A stretch of 35,349 nucleotides of DNA from positions 1 through 35,349 of the forward strand of contig SAAH01000033.1 of NCBI GenBank assembly GCA_009929525.1, written 5' to 3'. Both the position numbers and the translations under genes were made by a program. This document shows positions 1-9,083 of this stretch, one piece after another. Source of the DNA: Clostridia bacterium. Its GTDB lineage: Bacteria > Bacillota > Clostridia > Lachnospirales > Lachnospiraceae. Position 1 is the first letter of the stretch. The number at the start of each line of letters is the position of its first letter. Under the pieces are notes generated by a model. That model ran no database searches. It saw only the letters and a program-made list of their open reading frames with translations, and had not been told where the DNA came from.

Positions 1-98
1 ACTATTACTGATGGAAAGCCGTGTGAGGGGAAACCTTCATGCACGGTTTGGAGTGGGGGAAAATCCGGCGATAACATCAAAGGATTACCTATCACTAT
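1..98 (+). mobile_element. Group II intron, 3' end (domains V and VI)
   Basis: Bases 16-49 fold as a canonical 34-nt domain V. An 8-bp lower helix (16-23 with 42-49) carries the AGC triad at 17-19. An upper helix (25-29 with 34-38) is capped by a GAAA tetraloop at 30-33, and there is an AT bulge at 39-40. Bases 50-98 supply domain VI, ending in the ACCTATCACTAT-type tail common at bacterial group II intron 3' ends. The intron body and any reverse transcriptase lie left of the window. The downstream reading frame resumes a recognisable helicase sequence at once, so the intron interrupts that gene. The exact splice base (about 98-100) cannot be fixed without the 5' exon. Confidence 0.9.
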
Positions 99-100
99 CC

Positions 101-2407
101 ATTATTATTGGACACAGTCAATTCGAACGAATTCCTTTATCACAGGAGCGGCAGGCAGAGACCATCCGAAAACAGATTGATGACCTGACTTGGGCAATTC
201 AAGAGGCAGGGGCGGAAGATGGCACTTACTTTACTGTCAAACAGATGGAAAAAAGCAGGAAAAGCCTGCAGCAAAGATTGGAACGACTCAATGACCAGAC
301 CAGAAAAGACGATGTGGTAACCTTTGAGCAGTTAGGTGTGGACAGATTGTTTGTGGACGAGTCGCACAATTACAAAAATATGTTCCTGTATACAAAGATG
401 CGTAACATTGCCGGTATCGCTCAAACAGATGCACAAAAGAGTTCGGATATGTTTATGAAATGCCAGTACCTGGATGAAATCACCGGCGGCAAGGGCGTGA
501 CCTTTGCAACAGGGACACCAGTATCCAACAGTATGGTGGAACTTTATACCATCATGCGCTATTTACAATACGACACACTTCAGAAGATGCACTTGGGACA
601 TTTTGATGCCTGGGCTGCAGCATTTGGAGAGACAGTGACAGCGATTGAATTATCGCCGGAAGGGACAGGCTATCGGGCTAAGACAAGGTTTGCTAAGTTT
701 TATAATCTTCCGGAGCTGATTTCACTGTTTAAAGAGTCTGCTGATATACAGACAGCAGATATGCTGCACCTGCCTGTACCGGAAGCAGAGTATATCAATG
801 AAGTATTAAAACCAAGCGAGGAACAGCAGGAAATGGTCAGCAGTTTTGCTGATCGGGCAGAGGATGTGCGAGCAGGGAGTGTTGACCCAAGGTCGGATAA
901 CATGTTGAAAATTACCAATGATGGAAGAAAATGTGCCCTGGATCAGAGACTCATCAATGATATGCTTCCAGATGCACCAGACAGTAAGGTAAACCGTTGT
1001 GTGAACAATGCTTATAATATTTGGGATAAGAGCAGTGAGAAACGTTCGGCACAGCTGATATTCTGTGACCTTTCCACACCCAAAAATGACGGAACCTTCA
1101 ATGTCTATGATGATGTCAGAGAGAAATTAGTGGCAAAAGGCATTCCAAGAGAAGAGGTGGCTTTTATTCATGAAGCAACCACAGAGGTAAAAAAAGCAGA
1201 ATTATTTGCAAAAGTAAGAGCAGGACAGGTGCGTATCTTACTCGGCTCGACTCCAAAACTGGGAGCCGGTACGAATATCCAGGACAGACTGATTGCCCTG
1301 CATCATCTGGATTGCCCATGGAAACCCTCCGATTTGGAACAGCAGGAGGGACGTATTTTACGTCAGGGCAATCAAAACGAAAAGGTGCAGATATTCCGCT
1401 ATGTCACAGAAAATACTTTTGATGCGTATATGTGGCAGATATTGGAAAATAAGCAGAAGTTTATCAGTCAGATTATGACAAGTAAATCCCCAGTAAGAGC
1501 CTGTGAGGATGTAGATGATGCAGCACTTTCTTATGCAGAGATCAAGGCATTGGCTACAGGTAATCCTTACATCAAAGAAAAGATGGATCTGGATATTCAG
1601 GTAAGTAAACTAAAACTCATGAAAGCAAACCATACCAGTCAGATATATCGTTTGGAGTCCGATATCGTGAAGAATTTTCCAATACAGATTGCTGCAACAA
1701 AAGAGCGACTTGCAGGATTGCAGTCTGATTTTGAAGCCGCAAAACCAATTCTGGAACAGGATAAAGATTCTTTTTCCATGGTTGTCGGTGGAAAGGAATA
1801 CACAGACCGAAAAGAAGCAGGTACAGCGATTATTGCTGCTTGTAGTGGATTAAAAGCGGTCAGCACCGAAGGACAGATTGGAGAATATCAGGGATTTTCT
1901 CTCCATGCGAGTTTTGACAGTTTCAATCAGAAGTTTATGGTGACGGTAAAACGGCAGTGCAGCTATAAGATTGAAATCGGAAAGGATGCCAATGGCAATA
2001 TCCAGCGTATTACGAATGTCCTTGCCGGGATAGAGAAAAAAATACCAGAGGCACAGCAGAAACTGGATACTCTTTTGCAACAGCTGGTATCGGCACAGGA
2101 AGAAGTCAAGAAACCATTTGCACAGGAAGCAGAACTGACGGAAAAGTCGGAACGTCTGACGGAACTTAATACCCTGCTCAGTATGGATGAGAAAGGCCCG
2201 TCCGAAACGATGGGGGTAGAGGAGGAAGATGTAGCAGACCGTCCAAAGAAATCTACCAATCTGGCAGGTCGGGTATCCGATGCATCAAAAATGGCGGACA
2301 GTAGAAGAAAAGAATCTGTACTCAATAAACTGAAAGAGAAGCAGGGAAACATCGCAACATCTACACACAAACAGATGCAGAAAAAGAAAACAGAACAGGA
2401 GATATAA
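101..2407 (+). CDS. Large SNF2-type helicase of a conjugative element (3' exon only)
   Basis: This is the C-terminal ~768 residues of the giant SNF2/DEAD-like helicase (often with an N-terminal DNA methylase domain) carried by Clostridia ICEs. The exon starts with IIIGHSQFERIPLS just after the group II intron; the reading frame continues left only through intron sequence, so no start codon lies here. Visible motifs are VDESHN (DExH, motif II, near nt 353), ATGTPVSNS (motif III, near nt 507), and the helicase C domain with LGAGTNIQDR and QQEGRILRQGN (motifs V and VI, nt ~1260-1370). The rest is coiled coil ending in a basic tail with RKESVLNKLKEKQ, shared with two downstream proteins. It probably handles DNA during conjugation or replication of the element. 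Production of full-length protein requires intron splicing or an intact copy elsewhere. Confidence 0.88.
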   Translation: MIIGHSQFERIPLSQERQAETIRKQIDDLTWAIQEAGAEDGTYFTVKQMEKSRKSLQQRLERLNDQTRKDDVVTFEQLGVDRLFVDESHNYKNMFLYTKMRNIAGIAQTDAQKSSDMFMKCQYLDEITGGKGVTFATGTPVSNSMVELYTIMRYLQYDTLQKMHLGHFDAWAAAFGETVTAIELSPEGTGYRAKTRFAKFYNLPELISLFKESADIQTADMLHLPVPEAEYINEVLKPSEEQQEMVSSFADRAEDVRAGSVDPRSDNMLKITNDGRKCALDQRLINDMLPDAPDSKVNRCVNNAYNIWDKSSEKRSAQLIFCDLSTPKNDGTFNVYDDVREKLVAKGIPREEVAFIHEATTEVKKAELFAKVRAGQVRILLGSTPKLGAGTNIQDRLIALHHLDCPWKPSDLEQQEGRILRQGNQNEKVQIFRYVTENTFDAYMWQILENKQKFISQIMTSKSPVRACEDVDDAALSYAEIKALATGNPYIKEKMDLDIQVSKLKLMKANHTSQIYRLESDIVKNFPIQIAATKERLAGLQSDFEAAKPILEQDKDSFSMVVGGKEYTDRKEAGTAIIAACSGLKAVSTEGQIGEYQGFSLHASFDSFNQKFMVTVKRQCSYKIEIGKDANGNIQRITNVLAGIEKKIPEAQQKLDTLLQQLVSAQEEVKKPFAQEAELTEKSERLTELNTLLSMDEKGPSETMGVEEEDVADRPKKSTNLAGRVSDASKMADSRRKESVLNKLKEKQGNIATSTHKQMQKKKTEQEI

Positions 2408-2413
2408 AGGTAT

Positions 2414-2450
2414 TCCCGTCAGAACAAAAAAGTTCTGGCGGGATTCTTTT
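2414..2450 (+). terminator. Rho-independent terminator-like hairpin after the helicase gene
   Basis: Arms 2414-2425 and 2432-2443 pair over 12 bp (one G-U) around an A6 loop, followed by TTCTTTT. It lies between the helicase stop and the XF1762-family gene, so it may attenuate rather than fully end operon transcription. Confidence 0.75.
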
Positions 2451-2461
2451 ATGAAAGAGAA

Positions 2462-2929
2462 ATGCTTGAATTAATACCAATCACATTAAAAGAGGCAAAT
2501 GGTTTTGTACAGCAGTATCACAGACACCATAAACCGTCTATCGGACATAAGTTTTCCATCGGTGTGCAACAGGGAGGAAAACTGGTAGGAGTTGCCATCT
2601 GTGGCAGACCTGTGAGCCGACGTCTGGATGATGGCTACACCCTGGAGGTCAACCGTCTGTGTACGGACGGAACGAAAAATGCTTGCAGTATCCTTTATGG
2701 AGCTGCACATCGAGCCGCCAAAGCCATGGGGTATCGAAGAATCATTACTTATATTTTAGCAAGTGAGCCGGGGACTTCATTGAAAGCATCCGGCTATGTT
2801 TGTGAAGGAACCGCCGGAGGAATTGCATGGAATGGAGAGCGCAGACCAAAGGATGAAAAGCAATATCCCCGTGAATTAAAGAGACGGTGGGTAAAAGAAA
2901 TCAAGGAGGGAAATCATTATGGCAGTTAA
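2462..2929 (+). CDS. XF1762 family protein (GNAT-like fold)
   Basis: A 155-aa protein matching the XF1762 family found in ICEs and phages of Bacillota. Recognisable features are an N-terminal FVQQYHRHHKPSIGHKFSIG segment, then VAICGRPVSRRLDDG and LEVNRLCTDGTKNACS, a layout reminiscent of GNAT acetyltransferases. No substrate is known and catalysis is not established. The start follows a weak purine-rich GAAAGAG site. The last 11 nt overlap the start of the following ArdC-like gene, so the two are probably translationally coupled within the transfer operon. Confidence 0.8.
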   Translation: MLELIPITLKEANGFVQQYHRHHKPSIGHKFSIGVQQGGKLVGVAICGRPVSRRLDDGYTLEVNRLCTDGTKNACSILYGAAHRAAKAMGYRRIITYILASEPGTSLKASGYVCEGTAGGIAWNGERRPKDEKQYPRELKRRWVKEIKEGNHYGS

Positions 2930-5900
2930 CAGAAATCAACAGATGAAAGAAATAACCGAACGTTTAGAACAGGGCGTTGCAGAGTTATTTACTTCAGAAA
3001 GGTACACGGAATACTTGCAAACCATGTCACAGTTTCACAATTACAGTTTTAACAATACGCTTTTGATTGCCATGCAGAAACCAGAAGCTACCTTAGTAGC
3101 AGGTTTTCAGGCGTGGCAGAAAAAATTTGAACGGCATGTAAAGCGGGGAGAAAAAGGAATACAGATTATTGCACCTGCACCAATTAAGGAAAAGGAAGAA
3201 GTCGAAAAGATAGACCCTGTGACGAGAGAGCCTGTTTTAAAAGAAAATGGACAGCCGGAAACCGAAGTCATGGAAATTGTGATTCCACGTTTTCGTATAA
3301 CAACAGTTTTTGATGTCTCACAGACGGAAGGAAAGCCGTTACCGGAATTGGGAGTGGAGGAATTAGAAGCAGCAGTGGATAATTATGAGATATTCATGGA
3401 AGCCATCCGAAATGTATCACCTGTTCCTATCCGATTTGATGAAATTGAGGGAGAAAGCCATGGGTATTATCATAACGTGGAGAAGGAAATCGTCATCCAA
3501 AGCGGTATGAGTGAAAGCCAGACTTTGAAGACAGCTATCCATGAGGTTGCCCATGCGAAACTGCATGACAGGGAACTTATGCAGGAACTGGGAGTAGAAA
3601 AAGACCGTTTGACACGTGAGGTAGAAGCGGAAAGCATTGCTTATACGGTCTGCCAGTATTTTCATCTTGATACGGCAGAATATTCCTTTCCATATATTAC
3701 AGGATGGAGCAGTGGCAGAGAGATGAAAGAACTTAGAACTTCTATGGATACCATTCGTAAAACAGCGGGAGAGTTTGTTGATGATATGACCGAACAGCTA
3801 AAAGAATTACAGGCAGATATTCAGTCAGAACTGCAAGAAGAATATACCATGGATAGAACCGCTATTCTTCCAACCGATGTGATTGTAAAAATATCTGGTT
3901 CCATGGGAAGCGAGTATTCTGTAGACCGTATCTCCAATCTGTCACAGGATGAGGTAAGGTCGCTTTTACAGGAAATGGCACAGCAGGAAACTAAGAACTG
4001 GGACGGAAATGTGCAAGAGTATTTGGAAAGCAAAGGTGCTAAGGTACAGCCACTGATTGCCAGTAATGGCTTTGGTGATGACTATCCCGCTTTTTTTGAT
4101 CTGGAATATGACTTTGATACCAATGGAGTCACTGACAGCACTCTGCTATCGCCTATTCAGCAAGCAGAGAATCTGATTAACCGTGAAGAGTTTCATCAAA
4201 CCATTTTCAGTGATGACGATCGTAATTTGATCGTGAATTATATGTATCAGTTTGGAAAAATGGAAGATACAAAGGAATTGGTGGAAGCCTTAAAGGAAGC
4301 TATGGAGAGTCCGGATATCAGAGCTGTATATCAAGTGAGACAGGCAGCACAGGCGGAGATAGATGCCCTGCATGAAGTAATGGAGACAGAGTATCAGGAA
4401 GTCACTTTTTTTGAGACACCTGCCCTGTTTACTAATGGCAGGATAGATGAAAAGAGTCTTCCAGATGGAATTTTCCGATATGAGCTGCGGGGATCAGATT
4501 TTGACAGCGGATATCCGATTGCAGTAGAAGGGGATGTTCTTGTAAACCATGCAGGAACGATTTTGTCAGCAGTTCCGCTTCATTTGCCAGAACAGGGGTA
4601 TTACTGGTTAGGAGAAGGTCTGGATTTTAGTGGTGGCATGGCTACCTTGGAGAATTATCAGCAGGAGATGTCTGGTGTGGATTTGGATGCAGCAAAAGAG
4701 CAGATGGAGAAAGCAGTCGGATTTGCTAATGAAGGGATGCTCCTATCCGGCAAAGAAAATCGCTATGCTATCTATCAGATTGACAGTGAGGGAAAAGGCA
4801 GGGAGTATTCATTTATGAGTCTTGACTTTACGAAAGAGAATGGGATGACAGTGGAAGGAGCCGATTATCAGTTGATTTACAGTGGATTACGTTTAGAAAA
4901 CACTACATTAGACGGACTGTATGAAAGGTTCAATCTCCATCATCCGGCAGACTATCGAGGTCATTCACTGTCTGTCAGTGACGTGGTTCTGTTATCTGGA
5001 AATGGAGAGGTTAAAGCCAACTATGTAGATTCTTTCGGCTTCGAAGAACTTCCAGAGTTTGTGCAGGAAAGAGGCATTGTGGCAGAACAGTCACTTGCCG
5101 AATATATGAGAGAAGTGCGGGGAATCACAGAGATGGGGCAGACGGTGACAGCAGGAACCGTTGGCTTGGAGGTAGAAGGACATTCAGGCACCTGGCATAC
5201 CATAGAGGTAAGGGATGTGGAAGGAGAAGCCTTTTATCTCATGGAACATGATACCTTTGGAAATGGTGTGGCAGATATTATCGTCAATGCAGAGGGAACT
5301 TTAATTGCACAGGAGCTGGAACACGGGTTTGATGAAGAGGCGATGCGAACCGTTGCAGAATATTTGTCAGAAAAAGAAGCAGTAGAGGATAATATCGTAT
5401 CTGCAGAGGAAAAGACATACCCACCAGTATATAAAAACAATCTGGAATATGCAACGGAACATGGAGCTGCAGATACCTATCTGGATTCCAGAAAATTAAA
5501 TCTGGATTGTAAAAACGCTATCGAACAGGCAATCCATGATAATTTTGACGGACTGCACCTTGCCCATGATGCAGTAGCACCTGTATTGGATGCATATGGA
5601 GCGGAGCGTATTGGATTTGTACTTGCTGATACGGTACAGCAGCTATCATGGGATGGTCGCTTCTCCAGAGAGAATAAAGCCTGGGCTGAAAGTATTTCTA
5701 TTCCAGCAAACATAAGCAGAGGAATGGATTTGAACCAGGATTATGTGGTGAATAGTCATCCGGCTGTTCTGGATGGGTTTATTCATCTGTTTAGGGAGAT
5801 AGAACAGGAAAAAGCGCAGGAAGTATCAGAAACTCTACAAGATGATATTCCAATGCTGGAAGGAAATGAAGCAGCCTTTGAGGTGGGAAACAGATATCTG

Positions 5901-7664
5901 ATGATTCATGAGACAGATGAAGGCTATGATTATACCCTTTATGGAAAAGATTACTTAGAAATTGACGGTGGAGTCTATGACAATCCGGATATCACAATAG
6001 GAGAAGCCTTAAAAGAGATTCTTTCTGACGAAGGATATACGTTTGCAGACTGTACAAAAATGGATTATGAAGAACTGGATGCAAAGGTGGAAGATGCAGA
6101 GGGAAAACATCTAAAGCAGCAGATACAAGAACAAAACTTTCCTGACAGTATCTTTGCAGAATATGAAAGCATGGCAGATAAAAAGGAATATGAGGGAATT
6201 GCTCTAAAGGCAGGCAACCGATATTTGATTGTGCAGCCAGTAAAAGAAGGGTACGACTACGTCTGCTATGATGAAAAACTCAATGAGATTAATGCAGGAA
6301 CATTTGGAGATCCAGATGACTCCATTCAGAATGCTACCCGTGAAATCATATGGCAGGAAAAGCTGCAGTCAGAAAGATGTTCGCCAATCAGTTACAGCGA
6401 TATTGAAAAAATGATATTGGAACATTCCAAGGAACTTTTAGCAGTCGAGACAAGACTTACTTCTGAGATAAGCAAAAGGGAAACTGCCCTAAATGGACAG
6501 AGCAGATCTGATATCGAATATTTGGTATTGAGCTATGCAAGGTCACAACTGGAAGAAATGGGACTGGAGGGTGAAGTGAAATTACTTGGTGCCCGTGTCT
6601 ATGGAAGCCGAACAAGAGATGGTTTGTATTCCGAAGATTCAGATGTAGATGTTGTTCTGTCCTATACAGGAGATATCAAAGAGGATGCTTTTTTCAATGC
6701 CTTGCACGAACACGGAATGTCTGTTGCAGGCATTCCACTAGATGTGAATCCAATTTCCACAGAAAAGACAGGTACACTTGCAGAATTCATGGAACGAGCA
6801 GAGGCATATCTGGATGAGAAGGAACTGGAGAAGTCGGCTGTGATTGACCTGGCAATGAAACTGGATGCTTTCGCAAAAGATGTTGACCACTATGATTATA
6901 TGGACAATGTAAATGACAGAGAAGCAGCTGTCCAGCAACTAAAAGAAGATTTGCTTGCAGGTGGTGAAAAGACAGATGGAATCAAAGCGTGGCTGGGAGA
7001 AGTTGAGGATGTTGGGGAACACGAGGAAGTAGAGGCAAGGAAACTCCTTGCAGAGATAGAAAATTTTGAAAAGCAGTATGAGAAGGGCAGGAGCGCAGAG
7101 GTACAGGAAGTTCCAAAACAGCCAGAACAGGAAGCTACCATCAGTTTCTATGTAGCAGAGTGCATGGAATTTCATGTGTTAGGGGAATACCACGACAATC
7201 TTACCTTGGAAGAAGCACTGAAAATCTATGAGACGATTCCAAAGGAGCGTATGCATGGTATCAAGGGCGTCGGTTTTACATTAAATGACGGCAGTATTTA
7301 TGACGGTATGGAATATGAGCTGATGATAGGTGATAAGGTGCAGATGGATGCACTGGATCTTGTTCCCCATTACCTTGAAAGTCCACTGGTTCAAGAGGCA
7401 ATCTCAGAGGTAGAGATTTACTTTGCGAAGAAGGAATCACTGGAGGAGACGAAAGAAGTGCCGATAGAATTGAAACCAGAGACTATGGAGAAGAAAGCCC
7501 AGTCTGATGAAATGAAACAGCCACAAAAGGCAGAGAAAAAAGCACCGACCGGAAGAAAAGAGTCTGTGTTACAGGCGTTGCGAGAACGCCAGGCAAAATT
7601 GAAGGCACAGGAGAGTGGAAAAGCTAAATCACAGCCACGAAAGAAAGGGGAACAGGAACTATGA
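2919..7664 (+). CDS. Polyvalent ArdC-like protein: ssDNA-binding domain, zincin, YodL, DUF3849, nucleotidyltransferase
   Basis: This 1,581-aa multidomain protein has a clear AAGGAGG site before its ATG. Domains in order: an ArdC N-terminal domain (~5-135) with the typical FNNTLLI and KRGEKGIQI segments; a zincin peptidase with HEVAH (H208, H212) and a likely third ligand near E237; a YodL-like domain (~613-710) followed by an LPD-like domain (~746-830); DUF3849 (~833-930); two related 'GNRYL...GYDY' repeats (~985 and ~1093); and a Pol-beta-type nucleotidyltransferase with GSR plus DSDVDVV (~1224-1250). The C-terminus is basic with RKESVLQALRERQ. Such polyvalent proteins are known in conjugative elements and are thought to enter the recipient with the DNA to counter host defences. 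ArdC members are antirestriction proteins. The role of this particular fusion is inferred. Confidence 0.9.
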   Translation: MAVNRNQQMKEITERLEQGVAELFTSERYTEYLQTMSQFHNYSFNNTLLIAMQKPEATLVAGFQAWQKKFERHVKRGEKGIQIIAPAPIKEKEEVEKIDPVTREPVLKENGQPETEVMEIVIPRFRITTVFDVSQTEGKPLPELGVEELEAAVDNYEIFMEAIRNVSPVPIRFDEIEGESHGYYHNVEKEIVIQSGMSESQTLKTAIHEVAHAKLHDRELMQELGVEKDRLTREVEAESIAYTVCQYFHLDTAEYSFPYITGWSSGREMKELRTSMDTIRKTAGEFVDDMTEQLKELQADIQSELQEEYTMDRTAILPTDVIVKISGSMGSEYSVDRISNLSQDEVRSLLQEMAQQETKNWDGNVQEYLESKGAKVQPLIASNGFGDDYPAFFDLEYDFDTNGVTDSTLLSPIQQAENLINREEFHQTIFSDDDRNLIVNYMYQFGKMEDTKELVEALKEAMESPDIRAVYQVRQAAQAEIDALHEVMETEYQEVTFFETPALFTNGRIDEKSLPDGIFRYELRGSDFDSGYPIAVEGDVLVNHAGTILSAVPLHLPEQGYYWLGEGLDFSGGMATLENYQQEMSGVDLDAAKEQMEKAVGFANEGMLLSGKENRYAIYQIDSEGKGREYSFMSLDFTKENGMTVEGADYQLIYSGLRLENTTLDGLYERFNLHHPADYRGHSLSVSDVVLLSGNGEVKANYVDSFGFEELPEFVQERGIVAEQSLAEYMREVRGITEMGQTVTAGTVGLEVEGHSGTWHTIEVRDVEGEAFYLMEHDTFGNGVADIIVNAEGTLIAQELEHGFDEEAMRTVAEYLSEKEAVEDNIVSAEEKTYPPVYKNNLEYATEHGAADTYLDSRKLNLDCKNAIEQAIHDNFDGLHLAHDAVAPVLDAYGAERIGFVLADTVQQLSWDGRFSRENKAWAESISIPANISRGMDLNQDYVVNSHPAVLDGFIHLFREIEQEKAQEVSETLQDDIPMLEGNEAAFEVGNRYLMIHETDEGYDYTLYGKDYLEIDGGVYDNPDITIGEALKEILSDEGYTFADCTKMDYEELDAKVEDAEGKHLKQQIQEQNFPDSIFAEYESMADKKEYEGIALKAGNRYLIVQPVKEGYDYVCYDEKLNEINAGTFGDPDDSIQNATREIIWQEKLQSERCSPISYSDIEKMILEHSKELLAVETRLTSEISKRETALNGQSRSDIEYLVLSYARSQLEEMGLEGEVKLLGARVYGSRTRDGLYSEDSDVDVVLSYTGDIKEDAFFNALHEHGMSVAGIPLDVNPISTEKTGTLAEFMERAEAYLDEKELEKSAVIDLAMKLDAFAKDVDHYDYMDNVNDREAAVQQLKEDLLAGGEKTDGIKAWLGEVEDVGEHEEVEARKLLAEIENFEKQYEKGRSAEVQEVPKQPEQEATISFYVAECMEFHVLGEYHDNLTLEEALKIYETIPKERMHGIKGVGFTLNDGSIYDGMEYELMIGDKVQMDALDLVPHYLESPLVQEAISEVEIYFAKKESLEETKEVPIELKPETMEKKAQSDEMKQPQKAEKKAPTGRKESVLQALRERQAKLKAQESGKAKSQPRKKGEQEL

Positions 7665-7894
7665 GAAAAATAACATTTGAGGAAAATGAATATCTGGTAT
7701 TGGCAATTTTGGATGGAGGAAGCAGACAGCTTACGCAGGAAAACATAGAGCAAGTCTTTCCGCATCTGGGGAATGATGAACCAATGGTAGAATTGGTCAC
7801 CAATACACTGGAAAAACTGAAACGTCTTTCCGATATCGAATATCGTAGATTGGACTTGGAACCTTATAAAGAGGAGCCGGAGGAAGAAGAATGA
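7661..7894 (+). CDS. Transposon-transfer assisting protein (TTRAP family)
   Basis: A 77-aa acidic protein of the TTRAP family (small proteins encoded within Clostridia conjugative elements). It begins MRKITFEENEYLVLAIL and carries the family-typical NTLEKLKRLSDIEY segment before an acidic C-terminus. Its ATG overlaps the stop of the polyvalent gene (ATGA), and its own stop overlaps the ATG of the YodL gene in the same way, so all three are translationally coupled. The molecular function of the family is not established; the name reflects association with transfer. Confidence 0.8.
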   Translation: MRKITFEENEYLVLAILDGGSRQLTQENIEQVFPHLGNDEPMVELVTNTLEKLKRLSDIEYRRLDLEPYKEEPEEEE

Positions 7895-8742
7895 AGCCAA
7901 ACCAATATGCTATATATCAGTTAAAAACGGAGGCGCAGTTTCGAGAACTGCGTTTCCGCCCATATCAGTACATATTGGATCAAACACTGGAAGTCAGGGT
8001 GGAAAACTATGAACAGGTGTATCTGGCGGCAGCACTTGCCGATGATGATGCGAACAGTATCTGGAAACGCTTTCGTGAGCATCCGCCTAAATCTTTTAAA
8101 GGACATTCCATCAGCGTCAGTGATGTGCTGGTATATAATAAAGCAGGTGTGACCACTTCCTATTATATTGATAAGGAACGATTGGTAGTTATTGCGGGAT
8201 TCATACGATGGAATACATCGGGAACGCTGATTACCATGGATACCAGAGATTATCAGCTAGAGGGAAAAGCGGGAAACTGGATTGCTACTGATGAGATTAT
8301 CGTTGATGGAAAACAGTTCTTTTTACTGCAGAATGAACGTTATCAAGAACAGGCTGCCTATCTGGTAGTAGATGAATATGGTAAATTGGTGGCAGATGAC
8401 AGCTTTAACGGATTTGATGATTCGACCATTGGAAAGATACGGGATTACATGAAACCGCCAGAAAAACCTGTTATACAGCAAGCATCAGAAAGTTCAAAAC
8501 AGCAGATGGAAAACTGGCAGAAGTATTTTGAAAATGGAGAGTATCTTAGAAGTGCGGAAATGTCAGAGGAACAAAATTACAATATGATTGATGGCAGGAT
8601 CAATAATAAACCGCCCAAGTCAAAGAAGAAACAGCGGACGTCGGTTCTTGCAAAACTGCATCAGAAGCAGAAAGAGATTGCTGTGCGCAGCGGCAAACAG
8701 CCACCTTCCATGGAAGCAGATATGGAGCGTAACCGAAAATAA
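7891..8742 (+). CDS. YodL domain-containing protein
   Basis: A 283-aa protein with an N-terminal YodL domain (~5-108) and an adjacent LPD-like domain (~122-190). Both resemble residues ~613-830 of the polyvalent protein: QYAIYQL matches RYAIYQI, KGHSISVSDVL matches RGHSLSVSDVV, and both then have an LEG-x-x-G-x-W segment and a Phe-Asp-Asp/Glu motif. It therefore looks like a free-standing copy of an internal module of its neighbour. The C-terminus is basic and ends in QRTSVLAKLHQKQKEIA, the same tail type as the helicase and polyvalent proteins. It is the last gene of the coupled operon, followed by a strong terminator. Function is unknown; involvement in transfer or recipient takeover is inferred from context. 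Confidence 0.85.
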   Translation: MKPNQYAIYQLKTEAQFRELRFRPYQYILDQTLEVRVENYEQVYLAAALADDDANSIWKRFREHPPKSFKGHSISVSDVLVYNKAGVTTSYYIDKERLVVIAGFIRWNTSGTLITMDTRDYQLEGKAGNWIATDEIIVDGKQFFLLQNERYQEQAAYLVVDEYGKLVADDSFNGFDDSTIGKIRDYMKPPEKPVIQQASESSKQQMENWQKYFENGEYLRSAEMSEEQNYNMIDGRINNKPPKSKKKQRTSVLAKLHQKQKEIAVRSGKQPPSMEADMERNRK

Positions 8743-8749
8743 AGATAGA

Positions 8750-8797
8750 AGAGAAGTATCGAGTCATTGTAGACTTTGATACTTCTCTTTTTTATTT
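8750..8797 (+). terminator. Terminator of the transfer operon
   Basis: Perfect 11-bp stem (8750-8760 with 8778-8788, AGAGAAGTATC) and a 17-nt loop, followed by a T-rich run. The convergent XRE gene ends at 8792, so the hairpin probably serves both directions. Confidence 0.85.
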
Positions 8798-9040
8798 ATC
8801 CTGTATTAATTCCTCAAAAGTGACTTGAAATATATCGCAGAGAGCTTTTATCTCAATGTCAGTCACGTACCGCTTGTTTGTTTCGATTCTAGTTATTACA
8901 TTCTTATCCATATCATACCCGGCAAGCTGTAATTGATGGGCCAAGTCACGCTGGGAGAGATGATGTAATTTGCGCAGATCAACCAGTTTGGAACTGATAA
9001 GGTTTTTGCTGCCAGTTTTGGTTCGAGGTTTTGGCATCAT
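8792..9040 (-). CDS. XRE-family helix-turn-helix regulator
   Basis: An 82-aa repressor-type protein. The HTH lies in the middle, with LSQRDLAHQLQLAGYDMDKNVITRIE covering both helices, followed by a typical FQVTFEELI end. The start at 9040 (ATGATGCC) is chosen because AAGGAAGGAGA lies just upstream; the in-frame ATG at 9058 lies before that site and is unlikely. The N-terminus, PKPRTKTGSKN, is basic. The gene is convergent with the transfer operon. It probably controls promoters in the 9059-9180 region, where a perfect 12-bp inverted repeat flanks a sigma-70-like promoter. Confidence 0.85.
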   Translation of the reverse strand: MMPKPRTKTGSKNLISSKLVDLRKLHHLSQRDLAHQLQLAGYDMDKNVITRIETNKRYVTDIEIKALCDIFQVTFEELIQDK

Positions 9041-9083
9041 AGTCTCCTTCCTTTGCATTTTCGTCGTTTGCTCTCAAATGATT

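Noticed and set aside
11-100. The helicase reading frame open from an ATG at 11
   Set aside because: These ~30 codons are intron domain V/VI sequence, not helicase; the RNA fold is canonical and the peptide matches nothing in the family.
7418-7900. 160-codon open frame on the minus strand
   Set aside because: Antisense to the end of the polyvalent gene and TTRAP; Phe/Ser/Cys-rich composition typical of a shadow frame.
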